NCBI GenBank assembly: GCA_000783305.1
Contig: JROE01000011.1
Span: 1-64,000, forward strand
Length of the DNA: 64,000 bases
Reading direction: 5' to 3'
Origin: Sphingobacteriaceae bacterium DW12
Lineage (GTDB): Bacteria; Bacteroidota; Bacteroidia; Sphingobacteriales; Sphingobacteriaceae
A program made the translations under genes and the position numbers. The notes beneath the pieces were generated by a model. It worked only from the letters and a program-made list of their open reading frames with translations. It searched no databases and was not told the origin of the DNA. Positions 52,432 to 62,050 of the stretch are shown here, piece by piece (within the stretch, counting starts at the first letter, position 1; every line of letters starts with the position of its first letter).

Positions 52432-53307
52432 TTAATCTTCCAAATAGCCAAATTTTCCCTTATTAAATTCGTCAAATGCCTCGACAATCTCGGTCTTTGT
52501 ATTCATGACAAAGGGACCGTGCGCTACAATGGGCTCGTGAATGGGCGCTCCACTTAATATAAGTACAATTGCGTTGTCTGTAGCTTCAACATCAAAATCC
52601 TCACCGTTGTTTTCAAAAAGAACAAAATTATCCGTAGGGACCGATTGCCCATTGACTTTAATATTGCCTTCGATTACGACCAATGCTGTATTGTAGGACG
52701 ATGGAAAAGAAAAGTCTGCATGCCGTCCAGTGTTTAATTTCAAGGTCATGAGGTTAACAGGAGTGAATGTTGAGGCAGGACCTTTGTTCCCTTTGTACTC
52801 ACCAGCAATTAACTCTATTACACCGGCTTGGTCGTGTAGGTTGACAACAGTCATATCCGCATGCGCTATTGCTTGGTATTTTGGAGAACTTTTTTTGTTC
52901 ACTGCCGGCAAATTAATCCATAGCTGCACCATTTGAAATTCACCACCGGTTTTATTGAAGCTTTCTTCGTGGTACTCTTTGTGAAGTATACCGGATCCTG
53001 CTGTCATCCATTGCACATCTCCTTCATTTATCACACCTCCACCGCCACTGCTATCGTGGTGTGCAACTTTACCCTTATAGGCAATAGTGACAGTTTCAAA
53101 GCCTTTGTGGGGGTGCACACCGACCCCTTTCAAATGTTCTGACGGAGGGAATGTGAATTTTGCGTTATAATCCAGTAAGATAAATGGACTCATTCTCTCC
53201 ATCGTAACACCAGGTGTACTCGGGATAAAGTTGTGGACCCTGAATCCGTCGCCAACGAAATGTGCATTTCTAGGCGCTATTATTTTTTCAATTTTTTTTG
53301 TGTTCAT
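52432..53307 (-). CDS. Pirin family protein
   Basis: 291 residues. HPHKGFETVTIAYKGKVAHHDSSGGGG and GDVQWMTAGSGILHKEYHEES carry the iron ligands. A second cupin follows (NVALVVIEGNIKVNGQS region). The C-terminus EIVEAFDEFNKGKFGYLE is typical of one pirin subgroup. It has a palindrome downstream of its own -7 box, so it may be repressed by a MarR/HxlR-type regulator. Confidence 0.9.
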   Translation of the reverse strand: MNTKKIEKIIAPRNAHFVGDGFRVHNFIPSTPGVTMERMSPFILLDYNAKFTFPPSEHLKGVGVHPHKGFETVTIAYKGKVAHHDSSGGGGVINEGDVQWMTAGSGILHKEYHEESFNKTGGEFQMVQLWINLPAVNKKSSPKYQAIAHADMTVVNLHDQAGVIELIAGEYKGNKGPASTFTPVNLMTLKLNTGRHADFSFPSSYNTALVVIEGNIKVNGQSVPTDNFVLFENNGEDFDVEATDNAIVLILSGAPIHEPIVAHGPFVMNTKTEIVEAFDEFNKGKFGYLED

Positions 53308-53372
53308 CTTGATTCTCCTTTTTATGAATGCTAATTCGTGCGTTACAAAAGGGTACTTTGACCCTTAGCATA

Positions 53373-53413
53373 TAATCTAGTCGTTAGATTACTTTTGTGA
53401 TAAGACAAAGGTA
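53373..53413 (-). promoter_or_regulatory. Promoter and possible operator of the pirin gene
   Basis: Minus-strand -7 TACCTTTG (53413-53406) lies ahead of a 7-bp inverted repeat TAATCTA/TAGATTA (53373-53391) with a 5-nt centre, placed about +10 to +28 of the transcript. A repressor bound there would block transcription. Confidence 0.45.
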
Positions 53414-53515
53414 TACACGAATAGTTGCGTGAGCATTGATGTAAGATAAGAAAGATAGATTTTTCAATTCCCCTTTAGCGAAGCGTTGAGCGTAATATTA
53501 TCTAAAGGCAAGGTG

Positions 53516-54076
53516 CTATTTGCAAGGAAAAATCATATGGTAATACTGTCCACCGGCAAAGTCCTTTTTGGAGTCGATTTGAAAGCCGACACGTTCATAG
53601 AGGCGTTGTGCATTTGGATTGGCGAAGTCCACCAATAGGCCTACCTTTGAAAAATTGTGCTCTTGGGCGTAGTTCAAGATGTGATGGAGCAATAGACCTC
53701 CGATTCCCTTTCCCTGCTGGTTGGGAGCTACAGCGATAGTATCGAGATAAAGCTCATCCCCATCAGTTTCATTATCGAGTTGCAAGTGCTGATTGTATTT
53801 GTCCTGCATGAGCCGCAACACCGGGGCTCTTAGGCACGACAGTTGGTCGCCATCATAGGCAGTAATACTACCTACAATTTGATTATTTTCATCAATAGCG
53901 ACAAATGTGTTCTCATAACTGTATTGATTGCTCTTTTGTTTAAAAAGCTCAGTTAGAAAATAAGTAGCTTCCTCTTTGTCTTTTTTTCCAATGAAACGAT
54001 ACACAATATCTTCCATAGCTTGCAGCATTAGGGCAGCGGCGGCTTCATCTGTTGGTTGTGCTTTTCTGATATACAT
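53516..54076 (-). CDS. GNAT family N-acetyltransferase
   Basis: 186 residues from the ATG at 54076; the earlier ATG at 54121 adds residues outside the fold. MYIRKAQPTDEAAAALM is the normal GNAT start, and VAPNQQGKGIGGLLLHHIL is the CoA-binding loop, followed by VGLLVDFANPNAQRLYERVGF, the last motif of the fold. Acceptor unknown. Confidence 0.9.
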   Translation of the reverse strand: MYIRKAQPTDEAAAALMLQAMEDIVYRFIGKKDKEEATYFLTELFKQKSNQYSYENTFVAIDENNQIVGSITAYDGDQLSCLRAPVLRLMQDKYNQHLQLDNETDGDELYLDTIAVAPNQQGKGIGGLLLHHILNYAQEHNFSKVGLLVDFANPNAQRLYERVGFQIDSKKDFAGGQYYHMIFPCK

Positions 54077-54280
54077 GGGTGAGCAATTTGATTGAATGAT
54101 TTCAAAAATAATGTATTTCACGAATATCCTAAGACATAAATATTATAATGTTTTTAAGAGGCAATCAAAATATGCTGAATTCACAAGATTTAAATCTTAT
54201 GAGGTCGGGCCTATGTCTGACTCTTTAAAAAAATGTCAAAATACAGGAAGGACCGTTTAATTGTATGTAGGATGATATTT

Positions 54281-54326
54281 AATAAAACAGTCCGGCTAAA
54301 GTCTCTTTTAGTCGGACTGTTTTATT
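54281..54326 (-). terminator. Terminator after the RND-OMF fusion gene
   Basis: Perfect 14-bp outer stem AATAAAACAGTCCG/CGGACTGTTTTATT with an additional 6-bp inner extension, 30 bp past the stop. Confidence 0.85.
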
Positions 54327-54354
54327 ATGTTAGTTCTTAAAAAAATGATGTAAG

Positions 54355-57300
54355 TTACCAACCACCTCCTAATGCTTTGTAGATGTTCAATTGAATCAGG
54401 ATGTTCTCTTTACGGCTTTGTATTTCTTCCATACTTACTTCTAACGCTGATCGCTGTGCACTCAATATATCAAGGTATGTAGCACGTCCAGCTACAAACA
54501 GATCGTTGGATACAGTCGCCGCTTCATTCAGTACATCTACTTCCTGTGCCAATATCTCTTGCCGTTCTTTTGCATCATTTTGAATTTCTAGTTGACTGAA
54601 TAGCTCTTGCCAAGCTTTTAGTACAGTTCGTTCATATTGATAGAATTGGATACCATAGTTGGCTTTGTATTGTGCATAAGTTGCGTTTAATGCACGTCTA
54701 TTAAGCAGAGGCGCAGAGACACCCCCAAGTAAACTATAGGCGAGTGACGAAGTAGATACGAGCTTCTCTATTCGAAAGGAATTCAATCCAATCTGAGGAG
54801 ACAAGACCAGAGATGGGTACAGATTTGCTTTAGCTGCATCGGTTTCCATACCTGCTGCCATGAGATTCAAAGTGGCCTGACGAATATCAGGGCGTGAAGC
54901 CAGCATAATGTCCGTATGAGTAGACGGGATGGCTTCGAATATGGTCGTGATATTCTCAGGAAGAATCGTGCGTTCTATCTTTCCATCAAATCTGCCAATT
55001 AAAAAGTTTATTTCGTTTTCAATTTCCCTTATTTGTTGCAGTCCTTTCTTCTCTTGGGCTTTAGCATTCAATAGCGCTGCTCTAAATTGGTTGACGCTTA
55101 ATGAGTTGGCAGTTCCTGCTTTTTTCATAACCTCCATGATATCTAAGCTTTTGGACTGAATGGCGATGTTCTCTCGAATAGCTTGTTGTTCAGCATCCAA
55201 GGCAACTAGGTCGTAATATCTGTTCGCAATTTCAGTAACCAATTCGGATTGCACCAATTTTTTTGCTTCATAACTCCCTAAATATTCGTGGTAAGCTGCA
55301 TTTTTTAGGCTTTTCAGTTTGCCCCATATATCCAATTGCCAAACAGAGCGAAGCCCTATGAAATAATCCGGTACAGGATTCGGTATAATTTTGGAACCAG
55401 AGATGTTGTCCGAAAGATTCTGATCAAAGATTCCAGTACCATCGATCGTGTAATCTCCAAACCTATTGAGGCTTCCTTCAATTGCTAAGTCCACTTGGGG
55501 GAGTTGCTCACCTTTGCGCATGGTGAGCTTGGCCCTGCTGAATTCAATACGTTGAAGGGCTTCTCCAATATCAGGGCTGTTGATCAATGCCGTGTCCACT
55601 AGTTTGCGTAAGTGTTCATCCTTGAAAAAAGTGCTCCACTTGAGGTCAGTTATTAATTTCCCCTCATCTGAAGTAGAATCTGTTATGGGAAGTTTGGATG
55701 GTACAAAAGTATCGCGAACGTCTGACTGTATTTTACAACTTCCAAATAGCACAAGAATGAATACAATCCCAATGGTTGCTTCAACGATTTTAGGGTTACC
55801 TTTTTTTGCAATGGTCTTTTTGGTTGCATTGAACAATACATATAACCCTGGTATAATCAAGACCCCAAAGATGGTGCCTATAAGCATGCCCCCTAAAGCC
55901 GCAAGTCCGATAGATTTATTGCCAAGTGCTCCAGCTCCTGAGGCCATTGCCAATGGAACTAGACCCGCCGCAAAGGCAAAAGAGGTCATGAGGATAGGGC
56001 GTAGGCGCATCACTGCTGCTTCAATGGATGCCTCAACTACGGATAATCCTTGTTTGTGCTTAATTACCGCATATTCAATGATTAGAATAGCATTTTTTCC
56101 CAATAGTCCAATCAACATGACCAAGGCTACTTGCGCATAAATGTTGTTTTCCATCCCAAATACCTTTAGGAAAAAGAAGGCCCCAAAAATTCCCGCTGGC
56201 AAAGAGAAAAGTACAGGCATTGGAAGTAAGAAACTTTCGTATTGGGCGCATAATAGGAGGTATACAAAAAGCAAACATATTCCGAATATATAGACGGCCT
56301 GATTGCCAGAAGCTTTCTGTTCCTTCGTCATTCCTGACCATTCAAATGCATAACCGGCAGGTAATTTTTCTTTAGCAATACGTTCTACTGCCTCGATTAC
56401 CTGACCAGAGCTGTAGCCAGGTGCCGGATCTCCATTTAGCATTGCAGAGGCATACATATTGTAACGAGTAATTTGTTCAGGTCCATAAACTCGTTCCATT
56501 CGCATGAAAGCTGAGTAAGCTACCATTTCACCTTTATCGTTTTTCACAAAAAGCTGCAGTACATCTTCTGGTTTTTGGCGATACATCGCATCTGCTTGCA
56601 CCATGACTTTGTACATCTGTCCATAACGAATAAAGTTGGTAGCATAAAAACTCCCCATCAATGTCTGCAAGGTATTCATTGCATTTTCGACAGATATCCC
56701 CTTTTTGGCAGCCAGGTCATAATCTATATGGAGCATGTATTGCGGAAAGTTAGTCTCAAAAGACGTGAAGACATTTCCAATTTCGTCACTGCTCTTAAGA
56801 TCTTCCATAAAAGTATTGACTACCTCAGAGAATGCTGTGAGATCATCTTTACCCGAACGATCCAATAGACGAAGTTCAAATCCAGAAGAGTTTCCAAAGC
56901 CAGGTACTGTAGGTGGTGGGAAAAACTCGATTTCGGCATCTTTGATATGTTTTGTCTTTTCTTTTAATTCCTCGATAATTTCCCAGACAGACTGCTCCCT
57001 GTCTGACCAGCTTGCGAGGTTGATCATTCCCATTCCATACGACGAGCCCGAAACTTCATTCACAAGACTATAGCCAGATAGCGTGGATACGGTCTCTACG
57101 GCTTTTAGGTCGCGGCTGATTTTGTCTACTTCATTCATGACTACTTCTGTACGGTCTACCGTCGCTCCAGGCGGAGTAGTGACATTCACATAAATCATTC
57201 CTTGGTCTTCGGTTGGGATAAAACCGCCCGGTAATATGCTACTCATTCCCCACGTGGCAGCAAATGAGCCAACGAGTAGGCCGATGGTTAATGTACGCCT

Positions 57301-58920
57301 GTTGGCAATAGTACGGACCACAACGGCATATTTACCAGAGGTATTGTTGTACCATCTATTAAACCCATTGAAAAAGCGAGTAAGTAGATTGTTGTTTTTC
57401 TTTTTGCCATGTGGTGATTTTAGCATGATGGCGCAGAGTGCCGGGGTAAGCGTCAATGCGTTGATTCCTGAGATGACGATTGCTGAGGCCAGTGTGAGCG
57501 AGAATTGTCTATAGAATATCCCAACCGGTCCATCCAAGAAAGCCACAGGGATGAATACTGCTGACATGACCAATGTAATGGCAATAATTGCTGATCCCAC
57601 TTCCTTCATCGCGGCAAATGTTGCTTCACGAGGTGTGAGTGTTTCATCGTCTTCCATTTTGGCAAAAACCGCTTCTACCACGACAATGGCATTGTCTACC
57701 ACGATACCGATAGCTAATACCAGTGCAAAGAGTGTCAACAGATTGATGGAGAATCCCAACATCTGCATAAAGAAAAGTGCTCCTATCAAACACACCGGTA
57801 CAGCCAAAGCCGGAATTAATGTGGACCTAAAGTCTTGCAGGAAAATAAATACCACCAGAAAAACGAGCAAAAAGGCTTCAATTAATGTGGTAATGACACT
57901 GCTGATAGACGCATCCAAAAAGCGCGAAACATCATAGCCCAATGTGTAGGTCATTCCTGGCGGGAAGCTTGTTTCCTTTAGGTCGGACATGCGCTGCTTT
58001 ACATTGTTGATGACATCTTGAGCATTCGATCCAGGCAATTGCTTCATCATGATTGAAGCAGAAGGTCTTCCGTCGGTTTTCGACACCATTTCATAGTCCA
58101 ACGAACCAAATTCCAAAGTTGCAATGTCTTTGATTCGCAATACGGATCCATCGGCATTAGCTCTTATCGGAATATTTTCATACTCCTCTGCTTCTGTAAA
58201 CTTTCCGGTATAGCGCAGGACATATTGCTGCATATTGACGACTTTGTCTGATCCTATTCCAGTTTGACCGGGAGCAGCCTCAATGTTTTGAGCTCTAAGA
58301 GAAGCAATTACTTCATCTGCGCTGATATTATAGGAGGCTAGGCGGTCAGGTTTTAACCATACGCGCATAGCATAATCCCGCATTCCCATAATTTGGGCAA
58401 AACCTACTCCTTCTATACGTTTCAATTCCTTGAGGATATTGATGTCGGTAAAGTTGTAGATGAAGCGTTCATCTGCACGCTCGTCCTCACTATAAATATT
58501 GAGGTACATAAGCATACTGTTCACTTCTTTTTCAGTCGTTACACCAGCTTTAATGACCTCCTCTGGAAGTTCGTCTAATACCGTGGTTACGCGGTTTTGT
58601 ACGTTTACTGCTGCGATATCCGGATCCGTGCCTACTTTGAAGAATATTTGTATCAAGGTATTTCCGTTGTTGGTACTTACTGTGGACATGGATGTCATCC
58701 CCGCAACACCGTTAATGGCTTTTTCCAAAGGTATTGCTACCGCATTTGTACTCACTTCTGCATTAGCACCGGTGTAATTTGCTGTCACCACTACAGAAGG
58801 AGGGACGATATCCGGAAACTGTGTCACCGGAAGTGTCAATAGGGAAAGTAATCCCAATAGGGTAATGAAGACCGATATCACCAGGGATAAAATCGGCCGT
58901 TTTATAAAAATGTCAAACAT
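54355..58920 (-). CDS. RND efflux permease fused to a TolC/NodT-type outer-membrane factor
   Basis: 1521 residues. Residues 1 to about 1045 are a full HAE1-type RND permease: MFDIFIKRPILSLVISVFI, helix 4 with GIVVDNAIVVVEAV (Asp409; the usual second Asp is Asn410), and the second half with ILMTSFAFAAGLVPLAMASGAG. The rest, about 1060-1521, is an outer-membrane factor (ISPDIGEALQRIEFSRAKL; ASRPDIRQATLNLMAAGMETDAAKANLYPSL; RRALNATYAQYKAN) ending ALGGGW. Between them lies a hydrophobic segment with a lipobox-like LFGSC, Cys1062. Such an internal signal would let the OMF part be exported and lipidated, either cleaved or as a linked chain. The periplasmic adaptor gene is 10 bp upstream on the same strand. 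Confidence 0.92.
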   Translation of the reverse strand: MFDIFIKRPILSLVISVFITLLGLLSLLTLPVTQFPDIVPPSVVVTANYTGANAEVSTNAVAIPLEKAINGVAGMTSMSTVSTNNGNTLIQIFFKVGTDPDIAAVNVQNRVTTVLDELPEEVIKAGVTTEKEVNSMLMYLNIYSEDERADERFIYNFTDINILKELKRIEGVGFAQIMGMRDYAMRVWLKPDRLASYNISADEVIASLRAQNIEAAPGQTGIGSDKVVNMQQYVLRYTGKFTEAEEYENIPIRANADGSVLRIKDIATLEFGSLDYEMVSKTDGRPSASIMMKQLPGSNAQDVINNVKQRMSDLKETSFPPGMTYTLGYDVSRFLDASISSVITTLIEAFLLVFLVVFIFLQDFRSTLIPALAVPVCLIGALFFMQMLGFSINLLTLFALVLAIGIVVDNAIVVVEAVFAKMEDDETLTPREATFAAMKEVGSAIIAITLVMSAVFIPVAFLDGPVGIFYRQFSLTLASAIVISGINALTLTPALCAIMLKSPHGKKKNNNLLTRFFNGFNRWYNNTSGKYAVVVRTIANRRTLTIGLLVGSFAATWGMSSILPGGFIPTEDQGMIYVNVTTPPGATVDRTEVVMNEVDKISRDLKAVETVSTLSGYSLVNEVSGSSYGMGMINLASWSDREQSVWEIIEELKEKTKHIKDAEIEFFPPPTVPGFGNSSGFELRLLDRSGKDDLTAFSEVVNTFMEDLKSSDEIGNVFTSFETNFPQYMLHIDYDLAAKKGISVENAMNTLQTLMGSFYATNFIRYGQMYKVMVQADAMYRQKPEDVLQLFVKNDKGEMVAYSAFMRMERVYGPEQITRYNMYASAMLNGDPAPGYSSGQVIEAVERIAKEKLPAGYAFEWSGMTKEQKASGNQAVYIFGICLLFVYLLLCAQYESFLLPMPVLFSLPAGIFGAFFFLKVFGMENNIYAQVALVMLIGLLGKNAILIIEYAVIKHKQGLSVVEASIEAAVMRLRPILMTSFAFAAGLVPLAMASGAGALGNKSIGLAALGGMLIGTIFGVLIIPGLYVLFNATKKTIAKKGNPKIVEATIGIVFILVLFGSCKIQSDVRDTFVPSKLPITDSTSDEGKLITDLKWSTFFKDEHLRKLVDTALINSPDIGEALQRIEFSRAKLTMRKGEQLPQVDLAIEGSLNRFGDYTIDGTGIFDQNLSDNISGSKIIPNPVPDYFIGLRSVWQLDIWGKLKSLKNAAYHEYLGSYEAKKLVQSELVTEIANRYYDLVALDAEQQAIRENIAIQSKSLDIMEVMKKAGTANSLSVNQFRAALLNAKAQEKKGLQQIREIENEINFLIGRFDGKIERTILPENITTIFEAIPSTHTDIMLASRPDIRQATLNLMAAGMETDAAKANLYPSLVLSPQIGLNSFRIEKLVSTSSLAYSLLGGVSAPLLNRRALNATYAQYKANYGIQFYQYERTVLKAWQELFSQLEIQNDAKERQEILAQEVDVLNEAATVSNDLFVAGRATYLDILSAQRSALEVSMEEIQSRKENILIQLNIYKALGGGW

Positions 58921-58930
58921 TTGATTTTAC

Positions 58931-60067
58931 TTATTTCTGAGCCAATTTATTTTCTGCTTGTTCTTTCAATTGTGGTTTGATTTTGTTACCATCCTTTAGT
59001 CCTTGGGTACCTTCAAAGACGACTTGTTCATCTTCGACCAACCCATCTTTTACCAAATAGTAGTGCCCAATACGAGGTCCTGGGATAAAAGAGGTCATTT
59101 TTACGGTATTATCATCTGCTACGGTATAGACAAATGTGCGATCTTGAATTTCGAAAACCGCTTTTTGGTGTACGGCAATCATATTGTCTACGTGTATAGG
59201 GAAATTGATTTTGCCTGAGGCGCCATGACGTAGCGCCAACTTTGGATTGGCAAAGCGAGCCCGTAGGGATATGGTTCCAGTCTGGCTATTGAATTCAGAT
59301 TCGGCCAGTTCGGCTACGCCAGGACTCTCGTAGTTCTCTCCATTCGCTAGCGTCAGAGTCACAGGTGTCCTGAAGGTTCTGTTGTCTACTGCAGAATCCG
59401 CTTGCATAGACAGAAATTGTTGTTCGGTAATGTCAAAATAAGCGTAAACATTACTGTTGTCTGAAATATTGGTGATTAATGAACCTTCGGTCAGTAATGA
59501 GCCTTCACGTAAGAGAATCCGATCGATACTGCCATCAAAAGGCGCCTTTATATAACATTGTTGCAAACGTGTATGTGCAAATTGGACCAAGGATCGGGCT
59601 TCATCTACTTTCGATTCCGCCGCTTGAAGTTTGGCTTCCGCTAAATCCATTTCTGTGCGGGAGATGATGTTCTTTTGGAGTAGAATCCGGGTCTGATCGG
59701 CTTCTAGGCTAGCACGCTTCGCTTCGGCAATGGCATTGTTAAGCTGGGCATTGGCCTTGGCAAGTTCCGTTTTGAATTCATCAGCATTGATGGTGAATAG
59801 AATTTGCCCTTTACGAACGAAATCTCCTTCATCAACGGCAATCTTTTCTAAAAATCCATTCAGACGGGAGCGGAGTTCGACATTTTTGACTGCTTGGATA
59901 TCCGTAATGAAATCATGCGTAATGGTCGTGTCCAATAGCGTTACTTTCGTAGTTGGGATCACAGCGATATCATCTTTTGGTGATTCAGATGATTTTGTTT
60001 CTTGGCAGGAATAAAGGGTAACTGCTAGTGAAGAGAATGTGATGTAGCGGATGAAATTTGCTTTCAT
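58931..60067 (-). CDS. RND efflux periplasmic adaptor (MFP), lipoprotein
   Basis: 378 residues. MKANFIRYITFSSLAVTLYSC gives a lipobox with Cys21. Then RSRLNGFLEKIAVDEGDFVRKGQILFTINADEFKTELAKANAQL and a coiled-coil hairpin with TRILLQKNIISRTEMDLAEAKLQA, followed by IKAPFDGSIDRILLREGSLL, are the membrane-fusion protein pattern. It links the inner-membrane pump to the outer-membrane factor. It is 10 bp from the fused RND gene. Confidence 0.94.
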   Translation of the reverse strand: MKANFIRYITFSSLAVTLYSCQETKSSESPKDDIAVIPTTKVTLLDTTITHDFITDIQAVKNVELRSRLNGFLEKIAVDEGDFVRKGQILFTINADEFKTELAKANAQLNNAIAEAKRASLEADQTRILLQKNIISRTEMDLAEAKLQAAESKVDEARSLVQFAHTRLQQCYIKAPFDGSIDRILLREGSLLTEGSLITNISDNSNVYAYFDITEQQFLSMQADSAVDNRTFRTPVTLTLANGENYESPGVAELAESEFNSQTGTISLRARFANPKLALRHGASGKINFPIHVDNMIAVHQKAVFEIQDRTFVYTVADDNTVKMTSFIPGPRIGHYYLVKDGLVEDEQVVFEGTQGLKDGNKIKPQLKEQAENKLAQK

Positions 60068-60115
60068 ATCTTAAAAAAGTGTTTAAGTGAAGACTCATAT
60101 CCAAGATTATAAGGC

Positions 60116-60132
60116 ATATACTATTCGTATAT
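60116..60132. promoter_or_regulatory. Possible operator upstream of the RND operon
   Basis: ATATAC and GTATAT form an inverted repeat with a 5-nt centre, 50 bp upstream of the adaptor start. It looks like a TetR-type site, but no such regulator gene is adjacent. Confidence 0.3.
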
Positions 60133-60285
60133 TGGCTCATTGTGGGATACTCTACCTTCTGTAAGTATGTTTGGATAAAAAATGATACTGATCGAGAATC
60201 AAACAAATACAATGGACGTCAAGTAATAACTTAATCCAGGACAAAGTTTGATTGTAAATTAGGAAAGAAGTGGGAACGAAATTCC

Positions 60286-60654
60286 TTAGAAGGGTTTTAA
60301 CCTAGATAGATATTGATAGTATCCCAATTGGAGCGGGATAGCTTTATTCAGTCTTTTTGGTACTAGTGTACGGAGTTTGTCCGATTTTAAAATTCTGGGT
60401 AGATAAAATACGAGAAGAAGAATAGGGAGTATGGCGTTTACCTGATTGGCTACACGATATTCATCGTATTGAAAGTCGGAAACTTCTTGTTCGGCTTTTA
60501 AAGGGATGTCAAATACATCGTCGAGTAAGACATTGACCAGTGTAATCCCTGAGTTTAAGTTGTTGTCAAATTTATCGAAAATGATGGTTTCATGATACGC
60601 AATTGCATTCACATATAACAAGAGCATCAAGAAGCCAAAAATTCGTTTAGACAT
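60286..60654 (-). CDS. Small membrane protein of unknown function
   Basis: 122 residues from the ATG at 60654; an earlier ATG at 60723 adds a non-helical start and is less likely. An N-terminal signal or helix (RIFGFLMLLLYVNAIAYHETII) and a second helix (NAILPILLLVFYLPRIL) are seen, with a soluble middle (FDKFDNNLNSGITLVNVLLDDVFDIPLKAEQEVSDFQYDEY). No recognised family. Lies alone, downstream side of the RND operon and on the same strand. Confidence 0.6.
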   Translation of the reverse strand: MSKRIFGFLMLLLYVNAIAYHETIIFDKFDNNLNSGITLVNVLLDDVFDIPLKAEQEVSDFQYDEYRVANQVNAILPILLLVFYLPRILKSDKLRTLVPKRLNKAIPLQLGYYQYLSRLKPF

Positions 60655-61073
60655 GATTACAAATATATTAAAAGCTGTGTCTATTAAATGAAGTGCTTTG
60701 TTTTTGTTACAATATTTAACCAAACCCGTTACTTTTTTCTGTAGCTACTTTCTTTTTGGCATGTGTTCTATAGATACCTACAATTGGTTCGTATTATTAA
60801 AAGTATCGAACTATTAGGAGGTAGACCTTATACCGGTCACAGGTCGCAACTACGGTCGGATACGGCAGTAGTCAATCATTTAGTACAAGCTTTTACTCCG
60901 TCATTCAGGAACGCCTGCATCTATTTTTAACCTAGTGCTGTCGGTAGCTTAATGATTTTTGTACCTTTAGGCCGTTGCATGTGCTAAATAGGGATATAAA
61001 ATACCTGTCCGGCATAGGCCATTGTTTAAAACCGCTAGTTGGCGGATGCTCCTTAGAAGACAAATTAGAGTAT
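60655..61073. other. Intergenic region upstream of the EmrE-like gene
   Basis: About 400 bp. A near-consensus -7 box TACCTTTA (60962-60969) precedes the SMR gene. No gene is seen. Confidence 0.45.
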
Positions 61074-61406
61074 ATGAAAAGCTACCTGTTTTTATTGTTG
61101 GCTATATTTTTTGAAATCGTAGCAACCACATTTTTAAAGAAATCCGAACAGTTCACACAGCTCAAACCGTCAGTTATCACTATAGTGGGATATGTACTGG
61201 CGTTTTATTTCCTGAGTCTTACCCTTCGTACCATTCCTGTAGGGGTGGCTTATGCGATTTGGTCAGGAGTAGGCATTGTATTGATTACATTTGTCGGTAT
61301 TGTCATGTTTAGGCAGACACCTGATTTTCCAGCAATCATTGGACTGATACTGATCACCTCAGGTGTCATCGTTATTAATCTTTTTTCAAAAATGGCAGCT
61401 CATTAA
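61074..61406 (+). CDS. EmrE-like small multidrug resistance transporter
   Basis: 110 residues from the ATG at 61074 (the ATG at 60975 would add 33 residues and is rejected). Four helices; KSYLFLLLAIFFEIVATTFLKKS has the membrane Glu14 that couples to protons, and YAIWSGVGIVLITFVGIVMF and LILITSGVIVINLFSK match EmrE. Exports cationic toxic compounds as an antiparallel dimer. It is followed 14 bp later by a Crp/Fnr-type regulator. Confidence 0.92.
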   Translation: MKSYLFLLLAIFFEIVATTFLKKSEQFTQLKPSVITIVGYVLAFYFLSLTLRTIPVGVAYAIWSGVGIVLITFVGIVMFRQTPDFPAIIGLILITSGVIVINLFSKMAAH

Positions 61407-61420
61407 ACGACCTTATATTT

Positions 61421-61984
61421 ATGCTCTTAAATAATATTATTAATGAGATACATCCACTTCCTGCCGAATCGCTCCTTCAGCTAAAAAACATCGTCACGGA
61501 AGTTAATCATCCTAAAGGATATCTTTTGTTGGAGGCGGATAAAATCGAACGCTCGTTATACTTTATAAATAAGGGAATCGCGCGAGCTTATTCCAATCTA
61601 AAAGATACGGAGATTACATTTTGGTTTGGTACTGAAGGCGAAACGATTATATCCATGCGAAGCTACATTGAAGATAAGCAGGGCTATGAGAATATAGAGC
61701 TTTTGGAGGACTGCGTACTCTATGAAATGAATAGCAACGATTTGAAGGAGCTTTTCAAAAGTGATATCCATATTGCCAATTGGGGGCGTAAGCTTGCCGA
61801 AAAAGAACTGCTCAAAACGGAGGAGCGGATGATTAATAGGGAGTTCAAGACTGCGTCCGATCGCTATCATGAGCTGTTAGCTAATCAATCACAGTTGCTG
61901 CAGCGGGTACAATTAGGATATATTGCTTCTTATTTGGGAATTACCCAAGTCAGTTTGAGTCGAATACGCGCTGAACGGAGGTAA
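61421..61984 (+). CDS. Crp/Fnr family transcriptional regulator
   Basis: 187 residues. Residues 1-125 form a cyclic-nucleotide-binding-like beta-roll (LPAESLLQLKNIV, KGYLLLEADKIERSLYFINKGIAR), and the C-terminal part (RVQLGYIASYLGITQVSLSRIRAE) is the helix-turn-helix. The usual cAMP-contact arginine-serine pair of CRP cannot be seen, so the effector is unclear. Adjacent to the EmrE-like gene by 14 bp, which it may control. Confidence 0.9.
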   Translation: MLLNNIINEIHPLPAESLLQLKNIVTEVNHPKGYLLLEADKIERSLYFINKGIARAYSNLKDTEITFWFGTEGETIISMRSYIEDKQGYENIELLEDCVLYEMNSNDLKELFKSDIHIANWGRKLAEKELLKTEERMINREFKTASDRYHELLANQSQLLQRVQLGYIASYLGITQVSLSRIRAERR

Positions 61985-62050
61985 ATTATATGCCAATTAG
62001 GGCCGACCCAGTAGATGAAGCCGACCCTGTTTTTAAGGATAAAATTTGCG

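Noticed and set aside
60975..61073. Extended start of the EmrE-like protein
   Set aside because: The extra 33 residues are unrelated to SMR proteins, which start directly with the first helix.
61990..62030. Terminator hairpin between the Crp/Fnr and deoxyhypusine-synthase-like genes
   Set aside because: GCCGACCCA and GCCGACCCT form a short direct repeat, not a proper inverted repeat; pairing is poor.
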